This document shows, piece by piece, positions 23,633 to 35,082 of a stretch of 64,000 bases of DNA. The translations under genes and the position numbers were made by a program. The notes below the pieces were generated by a model, which was not told the DNA's origin, did no database searches, and saw nothing but the letters and a program-made list of their open reading frames with translations. The stretch covers positions 38,913,369 through 38,977,368 of the forward strand of contig CM039463.1 in the NCBI GenBank assembly GCA_022414725.1, in the 5' to 3' direction. Every line of letters starts with the position of its first letter. Within the stretch, counting starts at the first letter, position 1. The DNA is from Microglena sp. YARC (taxonomy: Eukaryota; Chlorophyta; Chlorophyceae; Chlamydomonadales; Chlamydomonadaceae).

Positions 23633-23682
23633 TCCATTGTCTCCTCTGATCAGAGCATTTCCAGATCTGGTGATTTGAGTAT

Positions 23683-24348
23683 CACTATGGAAACAGTGTT
23701 GGTCGTTAAAGGGAGTTAAAACAGATTAACTATGCACGTTATTGACACATAGTTAAAGGACGACATTTGACGTTATACTAACGTTGATTAACGTGTGGAC
23801 AAGTTAAGTTGAGTAAAGTCAAGTTAAGTAAACTGAAGTTAAGCTATAAGATAACTTACGCAAGTTAACTTAAGACACTTGAAGTTGAGTTAAGTCAAGT
23901 TAACTTAAGTTAAGAGACATGGGAACGTAGTATGGCGTAGATGGGATGGGGCAAACGAGCGGCACCGATTTTTTACATTTGTGTTGATTCATACGGTATT
24001 TCATGTATTTTATATTACCGTCCATGCTAACAGGCTCCAGCTGTCCAGGCTAACCATTGACTCACACTCACTCACTTACACACTCACTCTCTCACTCACT
24101 CTCTCACGCACAGTCCCCCCCCCCCCACACTGTCGAGGTCAACCACTACCACCCCACACACCCACACACGCACCCCACACACACATAAGCTGTCTACCAT
24201 CACCACCACTGCCCCCCACCCACCCACCCACCCACCCACACACACATTCACTGTCCATCCCCCCCCCCCCCCACACACACACACACACATAAGCTGTCTA
24301 CCATCACCACCACTATCCATTCCCCCCCACCCCCCCACACCCATAGTA
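23683..24348. mobile_element. CACTA-like non-autonomous element in copia A2, TSD tat
   Basis: The insert begins CACTATGG and ends CCATAGTA (one mismatch to a perfect inverse). It is flanked by TAT at 23680-23682 and 24349-24351. Removing it restores GAGTATGTCC, exactly the sequence of uninterrupted copia A3 (about 34096). A 3-bp duplication and CACTA start fit the EnSpm/CACTA superfamily. The left half is full of AAGTTAAG/GTTAAC motifs (23700-23920); the right half is (CA)n and poly-C. No transposase is present. A second copy starts at 46541. Confidence 0.85.
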
Positions 24349-24351
24349 TAT

Positions 24352-25326
24352 GTCCTGATGCAGTCTGAACTCTGATATGGGGGAATATGTCATGTATGTC
24401 ATATAACAGTGATTCGTCGCCGGTCATGTGGGAGGTAGCTCCAGTTTCCATGATCCAGTTTACTGCCATGCTATTTGTGCGTGGGGAGGCATTAAGTGCA
24501 TACGAATGAGGATGAGGTGCAGTAGGGGTTGATGCAGGTGCATCATATGCTGGGACATTGGATGCGGCTGATTCGGCTGCGACAGGTGAGTGCTGTCGAG
24601 GTGTGGATCTGGTATCATATTTGGATCTGAGTGCTGCTAGAATGTCATCTGGATCGTTGTGGAACTTGTAAAGCTTTCTGATAGGTTCTGAAAGGTGCGC
24701 AAGGATGTATTCAATCTGAAACTGAGGTAGTTTGTTAGATCCAGGGGAAAAGTAGCAGTGGGATACCTTTAGTTCAGCTTCCATAGATTCAAGCCAATCT
24801 TGGAAGAAGTGTTGGTGGAATATGAAGGTCTGACGTTGCTCAGTCTCATCGGTTGCTGCGTGCCGCATAGTGTGCGACAAAGGAGGTCAGAGAGGGGCGG
24901 CAGAGATTGCGGGTGCAACGGGATGGAGGAGAGGGGCAGGAGACAGTCGGAGGTGGAGGCCAAGTGGGGAGGGAGCTGGAGAGCTGAGAGGTCAGGAGGT
25001 GGTTGAGAGACGGCTGTGGTTGCGTAAGCAACGGGACGTGGGAGATGGGAAGGGGGTGGTGGGGGCGCAGTGGAGGTGGAGATTGTTGTCAGGGGGGGGT
25101 GAGGGGGTGTGCTGGACGACAGCTTGAGGCTCAATGGAGCATAATCAATCCAGATACGCGGATGATATACCGCACAAGAGTGGTGTCCCAGCGGGGAGGT
25201 TCTTGTCGGGTGGAGAGCCTTACTCGATCCTTTCAATTGATTCACTCCGCGCGACAACAATCAAAATGTTCTTCAGCTCGGAATACCGTCAAGCAAGAAC
25301 AATCTAAAGCTAATTGGACCGTAACC
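24352..25326 (-). pseudogene. copia A2 gag and protease start
   Basis: The frame at 24248-24880 encodes a short copia Gag (HFFQDWLESMEAELKVSHCY, IEYILAHLSEPIRKLY, DILAALRSKYD), then the protease start NWIMETGATSHMTG. The homologous A3 copy has DTG at the active site; here the catalytic Asp codon reads Glu, which should kill the protease. The frame runs into the CACTA-like insert. Upstream (to about 25150) the sequence is proline-rich in one frame, and the reading frame is uncertain. The primer site GGTTACGGTCC follows the LTR at 25316-25326. Confidence 0.88.
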
Positions 25327-25572
25327 TGTGAGTTTCCGGAGTATGTGCAGAGCACAGAGACGAGGGGAAGACGGTAAGGATAAGGTCTTTACAATTAGAT
25401 AAGCATTCGATCAATGCGCTAGGAGGAAGTACTGAGATGCCGTGGTACCTCATGGTACCGGCATCAGAGTCCGTGCCATAGCTGGCAGCGGCACAGCAGT
25501 ACAGTGCAGCAGGGAGGAGTCCTGTGCACTCTAAGTCACTCTAGGTGAGCCGGTGAAACCCGGTGAATAACA
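25327..25572 (-). repeat. 5' LTR of copia A2
   Basis: It is 246 bp and matches 19817-20062 except for one base (ACGAGG here, ATGAGG there). It is followed on plus by the target duplication ATTAT. Confidence 0.93.
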
Positions 25573-27561
25573 ATTATCGCCTGACTGGTACTCCTTCAGG
25601 AGTTCCATGCCCTTCAGTAAACGAGAGACGTGCTTGTCTGAACTAGCTGGACTAGGGAGGACGAAAATACCAGACGTCTCATATGGAGAGTCGTTTTTAC
25701 ACGCACTCCCAATAGTGTTCGAGTACGGAGACTGCGTCGGTGGGGAGAGGGTGAGCATAAATACAAGATCCAGCCAAATAAACGTGCATGCCATGCTCCG
25801 TGGAATATTTGTAGGGACAGGGAGAAGATTTCCAGTTAGTGCTCGTTACATCAATGGTAGGGGTTAAGCCCAACATTTCAAAAAGTTCTAACTGTGCCGC
25901 CAAGGTAAGTTATAAAGGGAACACGTCTTGAACGGTATCTGCTTTGACTACACGGTCAGGGCCAACTGTCATGACCCGGCCGGCAACTTCCTAGCGCCAA
26001 GAAGGAATCGGGCCATTGTTATCCCTCTTCCAATCAGGGCAAGTCTTGTCCGAGAGTGCGGGCCAGTGGTTGTTCGGGTCATACCTGACTAGGCATTCTG
26101 CATGGTTAGTACGATCAGAGATGCACTAAGCCATTTTATGGAAGCACCAGAAACACCTAGAACCCTGCTGGAGCCAAATAGACTGGCCAACACTCACGGA
26201 ATTGTTCATGTGCATGGGGCTACTAGGGTCTTTACCACTGAAATCGGGAGCATTTGACTGACCCGAATCCATGGAACTGTGACCCCGGCCCCGGCCAGCC
26301 CCTTGGCAAACACCGCGACCTGTCCCTCTACTGATAGAGTTTGAACCAAAAGCGCCACGAACATGACGACCACCTTCAGAATTAGCCGGGCGAGCAGGTT
26401 GCCCCGAGCGGCCACCACGTCCACCTCGTCCCCCGTTAGAGTGGGGACCGATCCTGGCGGACTTGCCGGGTCGGTCATTGGTGTCCATATCTACTCCTCG
26501 AGTGCCTACGTGTCTTTCGTCATCATGCGAATCATCAGAGTCGGAATCAGCTGGGGGTGGAGAAGGAATGGCGGCAAAGTGGACCCTATTCAGAGCAAGA
26601 GGCTGACCAGTCGGTCTCTCAGTATTGCCTAGAAACCGGGGTTTGCCATCGCTGCCCATGGACTTCCTGTTGGGGAATCCGTAACCCCCGAGTCTGTTCC
26701 TAGCTGAGGTAGCCGCTATGGACTGACATTTTGCGGACGAAAGACTACGAGCCTCATCCATTTGGATGTAATGGAACAGTTCCTCGACAGTCTCGAACGT
26801 AGTTCCCGATTCGCGGCGACAGAAGGACCCAAGTTTCACGGACTCTAGTAACCCTGTACGAAAGAAATTGAGCTTTTCTCTAGGGGTCAAGTCCGGTACC
26901 AAACGGAACTCCGCTTTAATTCGATGGTAATAAGATTGGACTGACGCGCCAGAGAATTGACGAATAGTACCCTCGTGCAAGCGTGTCATCGCCAAGTCGG
27001 CTTCAGTGAAAAGTTCAGGAGTCAAGAGTGACTGTATCCATGTGAGGATCCCAAGCCAGTCAAACCCGAGAAATTCGCCATTAGCGTATGTGTCATCGTA
27101 AGTGCGCTTAAGGGAGCCGTGCAGGGCGGCAGACAAGTGAGGAACGACATGAGAGAAAGAATCCACATCATCGCGACCAAACTGCACGGAAAGCACAGTC
27201 TCAACCGCAACCCTCCAGCGTCTGAGTTTCGAGCGTCCGTCCAGGTCACCCATTTTCTCGTCAGTGGGAAAGGAGCGAAGCTCCTTTCTGAGCTCAGTAA
27301 TTTTCTTACTTAACCCGAAATCACCTACCTGGCGAAGGGCCGATGGATTGGGAACCGCCGGTGTTACAGGAGGAGGGGGGAGAATAGCAGAGGACCCAGC
27401 AGACTTGCGAGGGACAGTTTGTGATGACTGCGTACCTGGGGTGGTCCGCGTCGTGGAGTCCGAAGTTTTGTGAAGAGAATCGGCTTCAGAAGGTGGCAAG
27501 GAGGATTGTGTAATGTTGCTCTCACCTTCCTCAGAGTCCGAACTCGGACTATCCCCACTTG
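25573..27561 (-). pseudogene. gypsy B gag and gag-pol linker
   Basis: Gag forms the particle and binds the genomic RNA. The main frame (26126-27561) starts inside T1 sequence, and gag itself begins at about 27560 with ASGDSPSSDSEEGESN. It includes LDGRSKLRRWRVAVETVL, a retrotransposon-gag core (LHEGTIRQFSGASVQSYYHR, LTPREKLNFFRTGLLE) and an Arg/Gly-rich tail (GGRGGRGGRSGQ). It then has the start of a zinc knuckle, CFWCFHK, cut by a stop. Downstream sequence stays gypsy-like in shifted frames (HAECLVRYD; EYQSGDN) until the copia target site at 25573. The N-terminus is missing because T1 begins at 27562. Confidence 0.85.
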
Positions 27562-28369
27562 CACTCGGGGAAGTCGACAGATCGCTAAATGCGTACGAGC
27601 GCAGCGGAATGTACGCGGAACGCACGCGGGGTCCGCGATTAGTCATAGTCATTTAATGACTAATCACTTCTATACCCGCGTCGCCTGTAGCTCGAAATCC
27701 TGAGACATTTCGCCTACATTTAGCCAAGGCGGATTGTCGTCGAAATGTCTCAAACTTCTGAGACATTTCGCCTGCACCTCGCCACGCACGGCGGCTTGTG
27801 CACGTAAATGAGGCAAAAAGTACGGTCTTTTGAGACATTTCGCCTGTACTTCGCCTGCAGGGCGGTTTGGGCACGGTGGTCGGAGAGGTCACATTTCAGG
27901 AATATTTTCCTGGAGCATTTCTCAATTACATCAGGATTCGAGAAGATAGATTGCATACATAATAAACTATGCATCCATTAACCTATTGATCTACCTATAT
28001 ATATATGTAAGCATCCTTACACATGTACATCTACTACAGCCCATATATTCCCTATATATCCATTAACCATAGATAGACAGCGAGCAAAAAACGACGAGCA
28101 GCCAAATTGCTGGCTGGAACCATGTAGCTAATTAAATTCAAGTACAAGTATATACGCAGCCTGCAGGCAGCTATCTATTTGTCTACTTATGAAAACATAG
28201 GCCTATATATCCACCTAGAAGAAACGCCCAATCAAAGCTATACATCTTTATATCTTCACTGATTATATTTCATATTTCCATCTTCAGCATGTGTAGTTCC
28301 TTCGTGGCAATAATCTTTGTCGCAGCCGTAGCATTTCCATCCATCCTTTTGCCCTGCAAGACATGCAGA

Positions 28370-30150
28370 GCAGGGCATGTGTTAGAGAGCAACCAAGGGC
28401 AGGGTTAATGGCAAGGGGCAGGACGGTGCGGTGATAAGCAGAGCATGGCATGCGTTACATAGCAACCAATGGCAGGGAGCATGGCAAGGAGCAGGCATGT
28501 GCTAAACAGAGCAGAGCAGGCATTATAGAGCAATGAATGGCAGGGAGCACGGTAAGGGGCATGGATGCGATAAGCAGATCAGGGCATGTGTTAGAGAGCA
28601 AAGCAGGGAAGGGAGCAAAGTACGCCTGGAAAGTGATGATCAGAGAAGGGCATGCGTTCAAGAGGAAGGAAGGGATGGGAGCACGGCAAGGGGCAGGACC
28701 ACAGTGATGAGCATAGTTATGCATGCATTTGAGAACCAAGAGCATGGATAATGGTAATTGACAGTATCTGTACCCCTCTTTGATCTTTAACGCCTGCCCT
28801 GCTCTGCTCATCACTGTCGTCCTGCCCCTCGCCATTATCCCTGCCCCTCTTTGCTCTCTAACGCCTGCCCTGCTCTGCTCAACACTGTCGTCCTCCCCCT
28901 CGCCATTATCCCTGCCCCTCTTTGCTCTCCAACGCCTGCTTTTCTTTGCTCATCACTGTCGTCTTGCCCCTTGCCATTATCCCTGCCCCTCTTTGCTCTC
29001 CAACACCTGCCCTGCTCTGCTCATCTCTGTCGTCTTGTCCTTTGCCATTATCCCTGCCCCTCTTTGCTCTCTATCACCTGCTCTGCTCTGCTCATCACAG
29101 TGTCTTTCCCCTTGCAATCATCCCTGCCCCTCTTTGCTCTCTAAACCTGCTCTGCTCTGCTCATCACTGTCGTCTTGTCCTTTGCCATTATCCCTGCCAC
29201 TCTTTGCTCTCTAACGCCTGCCCTGCTCTGCTCATCACTGTCGTCCTGCCCCTCGCCATTATCCTTGCCAGCTGGTTTGTACTCACGAGGGTAAAGAGGG
29301 GCAGGGATAATGGCAAGGGGCAAGACGACAGTGATGAGCAGAGCGGGGCAGGCGTAAGAGAGCAAAGAGTGGCAGGGATAATGGCAAGGGGCAAGACGAC
29401 AGTGATGAGCAGGGCAGAGCAGGGGTTAGAGAGCAAAGAGGGTCAGGGATAATGGCAAGGGGCAGGACGACAGTGATGATCAGAGCAGAGAAGGAGTTAG
29501 AGAGCAAAGATGGGCAAGGATAATGGCAAAGTACCGGACGACAGTGATGAGCAGGGCAGGGCAGGCATTAGAGAGTAAAGAGGGTCAGGGATAATGGCAA
29601 GGGGCAGGACGACAGTGATGAGCAGAGAAAAGCAGGCATTAGAGAGCAAAGAGGGGCAGGGATAAAGGCACGGGGCAAGACGACAGTGATGAGCAGAGAA
29701 GGGAAGGCGTTAGAGAGCAAAGAGGGGCAGGGATAATGTCAAGGGGCAGGACGACAGTGTTGAGCAGAGCAGGGCAGGCGTTAGAGAGCAAAGAGGGGCA
29801 GGGATAATGGCAAGGGGCATGACGACAGTGATGAACAAGGCAGGGCAGGCGTTAGAGAGCAAAGAGGGGCAGGGATAATGGATAGGGGCAAGACGACAGT
29901 GATGAGCAGAGCAGGCCAGGCGTTAGAGAGCAAGGAGGGGCAGGGATAATGGCATAGGGCAAGATGACAGTGATGAGCAAAGCAGGGCAGGCGTTTGAGA
30001 GCAAGGAAGGGCAGGGAGCACGGATAGGGGTAGGATGGTGATTAGCTGGGCATGGCCTGCGTTACAGAGCAATGAAGGGCAGGGAGGATGGCAAGGGGCA
30101 GGACAGTGACGTGCATAGCAGGGTATGCGTTAGAGATCAATGAAGGGCAG
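28370..30150. repeat. 71-bp minisatellite in three blocks of alternating orientation
   Basis: The unit contains AGAGAGCAAAGAGGGGCAGG, GATAATGGCAAGGGGCA and GACGACAGTGATGAGCAGAG, with a 71-bp step (29641, 29712, 29783). Forward units lie at about 28370-28765 (diverged) and 29287-30150. Reverse-complement units lie at about 28775-29270. The centre near 29270-29290 makes a large palindrome with arms of roughly 480 bp. The open frames here (repeats of LLITVVLPLAIIPAPLCS) exist only because the repeat lacks stops. Confidence 0.92.
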
Positions 30151-31590
30151 TACAAAGACAGAGGCATAGTACAGATGCAGTTACAGAGACGATGGCAAAG
30201 ACAGTGACACAAACATAGACAGATGCACGTGGGCAACACCTACGCATGAATCAAGACATAATTCTTTATGCCACACAATTGTTGCGAAACCGTACCTACA
30301 AGTAAGCTTCACTTATCACTTACGTTGTTGTCCAAAAGCCTCATGTGACAGTGGAACATCAGAACTGGGAGGGAAGACAGAGCAATGGTCCCTGCAAATA
30401 CAGAATGCAGGCATAGTTAAATTAAGTAGCACCCTTTACTTCTTATTTGATGATAGTTTAAAGCCCCCTTCTCTTGTGTCAACAATGGCCAAGCGCTCAA
30501 GCAGACTGACAAGCAAGTATTCATGCGTGCAACAGATAGGCATGCAAGTAACCAAGCCACTTTCCCATGGGCTGAACACTCTATGCCTAGCACCTCCAAG
30601 CTGCAGTCACCATCCAGATAGTCAGCCAATCAGTCAACAGGGAGGAAGACAGAAAGGCAGGCATACAGACATGAATGCACAAAAGGAGGCATGCAGGCAG
30701 GTGGACACTATTTAGGCATGTGATCAAGTCATAATTCCCTAGGCCACATTGTTGTGAAACCCTACCTACAAGCAACCTTCAGACCGCTACCAGACAGAGC
30801 ATGGGTCCCTGCAAAAAATAAGGGCGGGCATAGTTACATTTATTAATACCCTTTGTGTTGTTTTTGCGTATTGGTAGGGAGATCCCCCTGGAAGTCCAAC
30901 CTGCCTTAAGCTTAGGTACCTGAACCTCAGGTCCTACCCCAGCCTTGCATTGTCCACACTTGCCTGAGTTTACCATGCAGAATGGATCTGGAAGACCCAA
31001 GCATAAAGACAAGGTTGGACTCTCACCCAACACCCAGCAAAGCAAGGAGAACCAGTATCCACCACAACACAAGAGGCAACGTGCCAAGACGGCCACAACC
31101 ACTAGGAGTGAACCCAATGTGAAGATGCATGCCATGGACATGGGTCTAGTGCGTCAGCCAAATAGACACAGTGCTGCCACCATCTATCATGCAGGGTCTC
31201 AAGGGATAATTGCCACGCATGATCTCCTAATACAATGCTCAAGGGCACCATGCAGCCAGGGCAGTGCATGATCCAACTAGAGTGTAAGGCCCCGTGTCCT
31301 TTAAAGCTCTACTCAGGCCCACGAGAGAACAGGTGGAAGTATGACTCACGTAAGAGTTGGGAGCAAGTTGTCCCAGCATCCTACTTTGCACAGTGCCAAC
31401 TAATCATGCTGCCATCCCAAGCTGAAGTCATGCTCCTGACACAGCAGACTCCACATACCACCATATTTGACCGTGTACAGAGCAACGTCGAGTGGGCTGC
31501 CGAGACGCTGCAATTTATGCAGCTTATTCATGCGGTGGCAGTACAGCAGCGCCGACCGGGCTTCCTGGTTAAGGAGTTGACGACGCAAGG
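30151..31590. other. internal unique part of T1 long copy
   Basis: No transposase or other recognisable protein is found. Open frames of 80-150 codons (for example plus 31235-31699) lack family motifs. A CCTACCTACAAG(T/C)AA(G/C)CTTCA segment occurs at about 30292 and 30764, a local duplication about 470 bp apart. This is where an autonomous copy would be expected to carry its transposase, but none is visible. Confidence 0.5.
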
Positions 31591-32597
31591 GCCGCTGGCT
31601 GCAAGATACCATGCCTCCAGCACTGACAACCTACACAGGTCTAGCATAGACAGATCGGTTGCGAGAATTAGCGGCACCGATGTAAGGGAATTTGTGTAGG
31701 AGATAGGACCAGAGCATTTGTCAAATTTCAAAAACAATCTGACGCACTACTTCGCGCTTGTCCACGCAGAAGGCGGAAGAGGGCGTTGCGCGGTAATACT
31801 GAAAAGAAAGCTGGAAAGAAAGGAGGGAATAATGCAGGACGCCAGAAATATCCAGTAGCAACAAACACATGCTTTGGGCGAGGGAGGGAATAATATGAGG
31901 TAGGAGTACGAGAGGTAGAAGGTTGGCGTGGCTAACCTTAGCCATATTGCAAAGGCTCTAATCGGTGGGCTCTAATCGTACGGCCATTTCGCCATGCCGC
32001 GTCCAATCCGCCTTGGCTAAATGTACGTGAAAGGCTGGTGAAAGGTCACCCTACGAAGACATCTATCAAAATTAGTAAGAGCACTGACAGGTCATCGCAA
32101 GTCACACTAATATTTCAGTGTAACTTAGGCTTTCATCACAGTGATAAAATCGTCCTGGTTTCGCCCTACAACAAAGCCATTTTTGACGCATGCAGCAAAA
32201 GCACATCGGTGACTTGAGGTGTCCATTTTCCCGAATGAAAGCATTTCACCAACGAGTAGTTCGCGCTAGTACTTCGTTGCCTAATTGTTCATTCTATCTC
32301 GGAATCGCTGGCAGAGCTTTGCAGGTTCGCAATAATGACCCCTCGAAAAGGTTGCTAACAGACCCTCGAGCGACGTAAAGTTGCATAGCTCTTCGCGTAT
32401 TACAACTCAGTAGTTAACGTGCGATCGAGGAATTATTGGTCACGCTTCAGTCTACGAAAAGTTCTGGGTGTCTGTCGGGATCGCTGGTTTGCGGTGAGCC
32501 GAGACATTTCGTCCACTGTACGCCTACATTTATTTGTAGTTCCGCTGCAAATCGTGTCTTTTGCCTACATTTAGCGAAATTGTCACTTCCCCGAGTG

Positions 32598-35082
32598 TGG
32601 GGTTGTGTTCATTTCCTTGTTCAACAGTATTGTTGGGTTGATGTGCACTCTGCTGTGGGGCAATGGTCCCTTGCTGGTGCATTGAACTGGGCAGGTAGCT
32701 ATCATCTATATCTTCTGGTGATTCCCATGCTCCCATGTTTGCCTTGTTTCTTTCCCGTATGACTTCAATGGCTTTGTTTTCTGAGGGAGAGTGGGGAGGT
32801 AAGGGAGAGTCTTCATCAGGTTCACCAGGGGTGTCTTCTTCATACATGACTAGGATCACAGCATCTGGACCTGGGAATCCGTTCTTTCCTGCCAGGTTCT
32901 CAGACTCATTGAAGGTGATGTCTCTAGCATCAAAAATCTTATGGTTGGAGTCTACAACTCTGTAAGCTTTTCTGATGTGTGAGTAACCAAGGAGTCTTGA
33001 GATTTTGGCTGATGGTGCAAACTTCCATGTCCTGGATTTGGGTGGTATGTGGACGTAGGCTGTGCACCCAATGGTTCCGAGGTGATCAATCTTAGGCTTG
33101 ACTCCATGGAACATTTCATAGGGAGTTTTGTCTGAGTCAGAAGTGGGGCTGAGGTTTCTTAGGATGCTAGCATTTTTCACCATGTCAGCCCAGTATCTTT
33201 CAGGAAATTTGGATGAGATGAGGAGTGTAGTGCTTCTGTCATGGAGGGTGCGGTTGAGACGCTCTGCTCCTCCATTTGTGGCTGGATTGTTAGGTACTGT
33301 GAAGTTGAGGGTAATGCCTTTATTTTTGCACCAGTTTTGGAATCGGGTGCAGGTGTACTCTGATCCATTGTCACAGAAAATAGTGCCTATTTTGTTTTCT
33401 GTCAGGACTTCATACCGTTCCAGTTCATGCATGGTTTCTTTGGGTACACTGTATTTGTTTTTATGGAATGTGACTATTGAGTACTTTGAGTGGTCATCTA
33501 GAATGCCTTGGAAGTATATGCTGCCATTCAGACTTGGCACTTTCATCTTTCCACTCATGTCAATGTGAAGGATTGCCATTGGTCTTTTTGCACGTGTGGA
33601 TGAGGTAGGGTAGGGGTTCTTGTCCATTTTTGAGAGGACACATACTTCACACGTATGCTTCTTAATTTTGTTGCAGGCTGCAGTTGTGACATCTGTGCCT
33701 ATGACCATGTGTTCAGAAATAAGTCTAACTAAACTGCTGTAGGCAAGGTGACCATATCTGTTATGAAGAAGTTCTGCTGTTTGGGGTGTGGTTCTGGAAA
33801 TGGCGCCCATGGCTATGTTCAGACACGTCCCATGGATAAGGGTATTGTCAGGGACAAGGATGGGGGTGAGGTTGAGGTTTCTGTTCTTTGATCCAGTTAT
33901 GATGACTTTGTTGTTGATGGTCATGGTGCAAGCCTGGGAATCAAAATTAACTGACATAGAAGGATTAACTTTGATGGCTGCAGCCATTGACATGAGGTTT
34001 GGTGTGTTTGGGTCATCATTGAGGTGAACATGTATGAGGTTGTGAATCACTCCATTGTCTCCTCTGATCAGAGCGTTCCCAGATCTGGTAATGTGAGTAT
34101 GTCCTGATGCAGTTTTGAACTTTGATATGAGGGAATATGTCGTGTATGTCATACAACAGTGATTCGTTTCCTGTCATGTGGGAGGTAGCTCCTGTGTCCA
34201 TGATCCAGTTAACTGCCATGCGATCTGTGCGTGGGGAGGCATGGAGGGCATACAATGTAGGATTAGATGCAGTTGGGGTAGGTGGTGCAAGTCCGTCGTA
34301 TGCTGGGACATTGGATGCGGCTGATTCGGCTGCGACAGGTGATTGCTGCCGAGGTTTGGATTTGAGGTCGTATTTGGATCTGAGTGCTTCTAGTATTTCG
34401 TCTGGATCATTGTGGTGCTTGTATTCCTTTCTGATAGGTTCTGAAAGATGCGCAAGGATGTATTCAATCTGAAACTTATGCAGGCTGTTAGATCCTGGGG
34501 AAAAGTAGCAGTGGGATACCTTGAGTTCAGCTTCCATAGATTCAAGCCACTCATGAAAGAAGTGTTGGTGGAAGATGAAGGTCTGTCGACGGTTCGTCTC
34601 ATTGGTTGTAGCATGCCTCATAGCGATGGCGAAGCAACATTTGTAGGTATGGGGCGGCGGAGGTTGCTGATGCAACGGGACGTAGGGGCGGGAGGAGCAG
34701 TAGATAGTTGGAGGTGAAGGCCAACTGGGGAGTGATCTGGAGGGTTGATAGGTCAGGAGATGGTGGAGAGCGGCTGAGGTTGCTTACGCCCCGGGACGTG
34801 GGAGATGGGGAGGGGTGTGGTGGGGGCGCAGTGGTCTTGGAGATGTGTTGTCAGTGGGGTTTGCTGGAAGACAGCTTGAGGCTCAATGGAGCATAATCAA
34901 TCCGAACGTGGATGATGGTTGCGCACAAGAAAAGGTATCCCAACGGGGAGGTTCTTGTCGCAGGGTTGGAGAGCCTTACTCGATCCTTTCAAATGTAGCG
35001 TTCCGCACGACAACAATCAAAATGTCCTTTGCTCGGGATACCGTTAAAGCAAGGCCAATCTAAAGCGAATGGGACCGTAACC
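32598..35082 (-). pseudogene. copia A3 gag-protease-integrase (5' half of copia A1/A3)
   Basis: The frame at 32530-34152 encodes the integrase region: HNRYGHL and TCEVCVLSKMDK (zinc region), LHIDMSG, IFCDNGSEYT, NGGAERLNRTLHD, then IGCTAYVHIPPKSR and LGYSHIRKAYR. It ends at HNPT where T1 begins, giving a spurious tail. The frame at 34016-34675 encodes Gag (HFFHEWLESMEAELKVSHCY, IEYILAHLSEPIRKEY) and the protease start NWIMDTGATSHMTG, with the DTG triad intact. The two frames overlap out of register near 34100. The CACTA-like insert seen in A2 is absent here, giving the empty site. The primer site GGTTACGGTCC is at 35072-35082. Confidence 0.92.

Larger units (their letters stand above)
19817..25572 (-). 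mobile_element. copia A2: complete Ty1/copia insertion, TSD attat
   Basis: It has two 246-bp LTRs (19817-20062 and 25327-25572) that differ at one base by my reading, and a 5-bp duplication ATTAT on both sides (19812-19816 and 25573-25577). It lies inside gypsy B between pol and gag. Internal order on the minus strand is primer site GGTTACGGTCC, gag-protease, integrase, RT-RNase H, polypurine tract. A 666-bp CACTA-like element sits between protease and integrase. Near-identical LTRs mean recent insertion, yet pol is defective. Confidence 0.95.
15218..27561 (-). mobile_element. gypsy B: Ty3/gypsy chromovirus, 5' end lost
   Basis: This is a minus-strand Ty3/gypsy element inserted in copia A1/A3. 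It has a 3' LTR (15218-15594), a polypurine tract, pol in the order PR-RT-RH-INT-chromodomain (15756-19794) and gag (25573-27561). A complete copia (A2) separates gag from pol. The 5' LTR and gag start are absent: sequence ends at 27561 at the edge of T1. Several frameshifts make it inactive. Confidence 0.92.
27562..32597. mobile_element. T1 long copy: 5.0-kb TIR element
   Basis: It begins CACTCGGGGAAGT and ends ACTTCCCCGAGTG, like the short copy at 9563-11253. The outer 0.7 kb on the left (27562-28250) and 1.0 kb on the right (about 31590-32597) match that copy closely, including the GAGACATTTCGCC subterminal motifs. The extra 3.3 kb holds a 71-bp minisatellite in both orientations and unrelated unique sequence. 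I see no transposase. The flanks do not match: gypsy gag on the left (CTTG) and copia integrase linker on the right (TGGG), so there is no target duplication. Confidence 0.85.

Noticed and set aside
28780..29507. Leu/Pro/Ala-rich repeated open frames on both strands
   Set aside because: They are produced by a stop-free 71-bp minisatellite in both orientations. The same peptide appears in several overlapping frames.
31235..31699. 154-codon frame in the T1 interior as candidate transposase
   Set aside because: No acidic-triad context, zinc finger or other transposase motif is visible; composition looks random.
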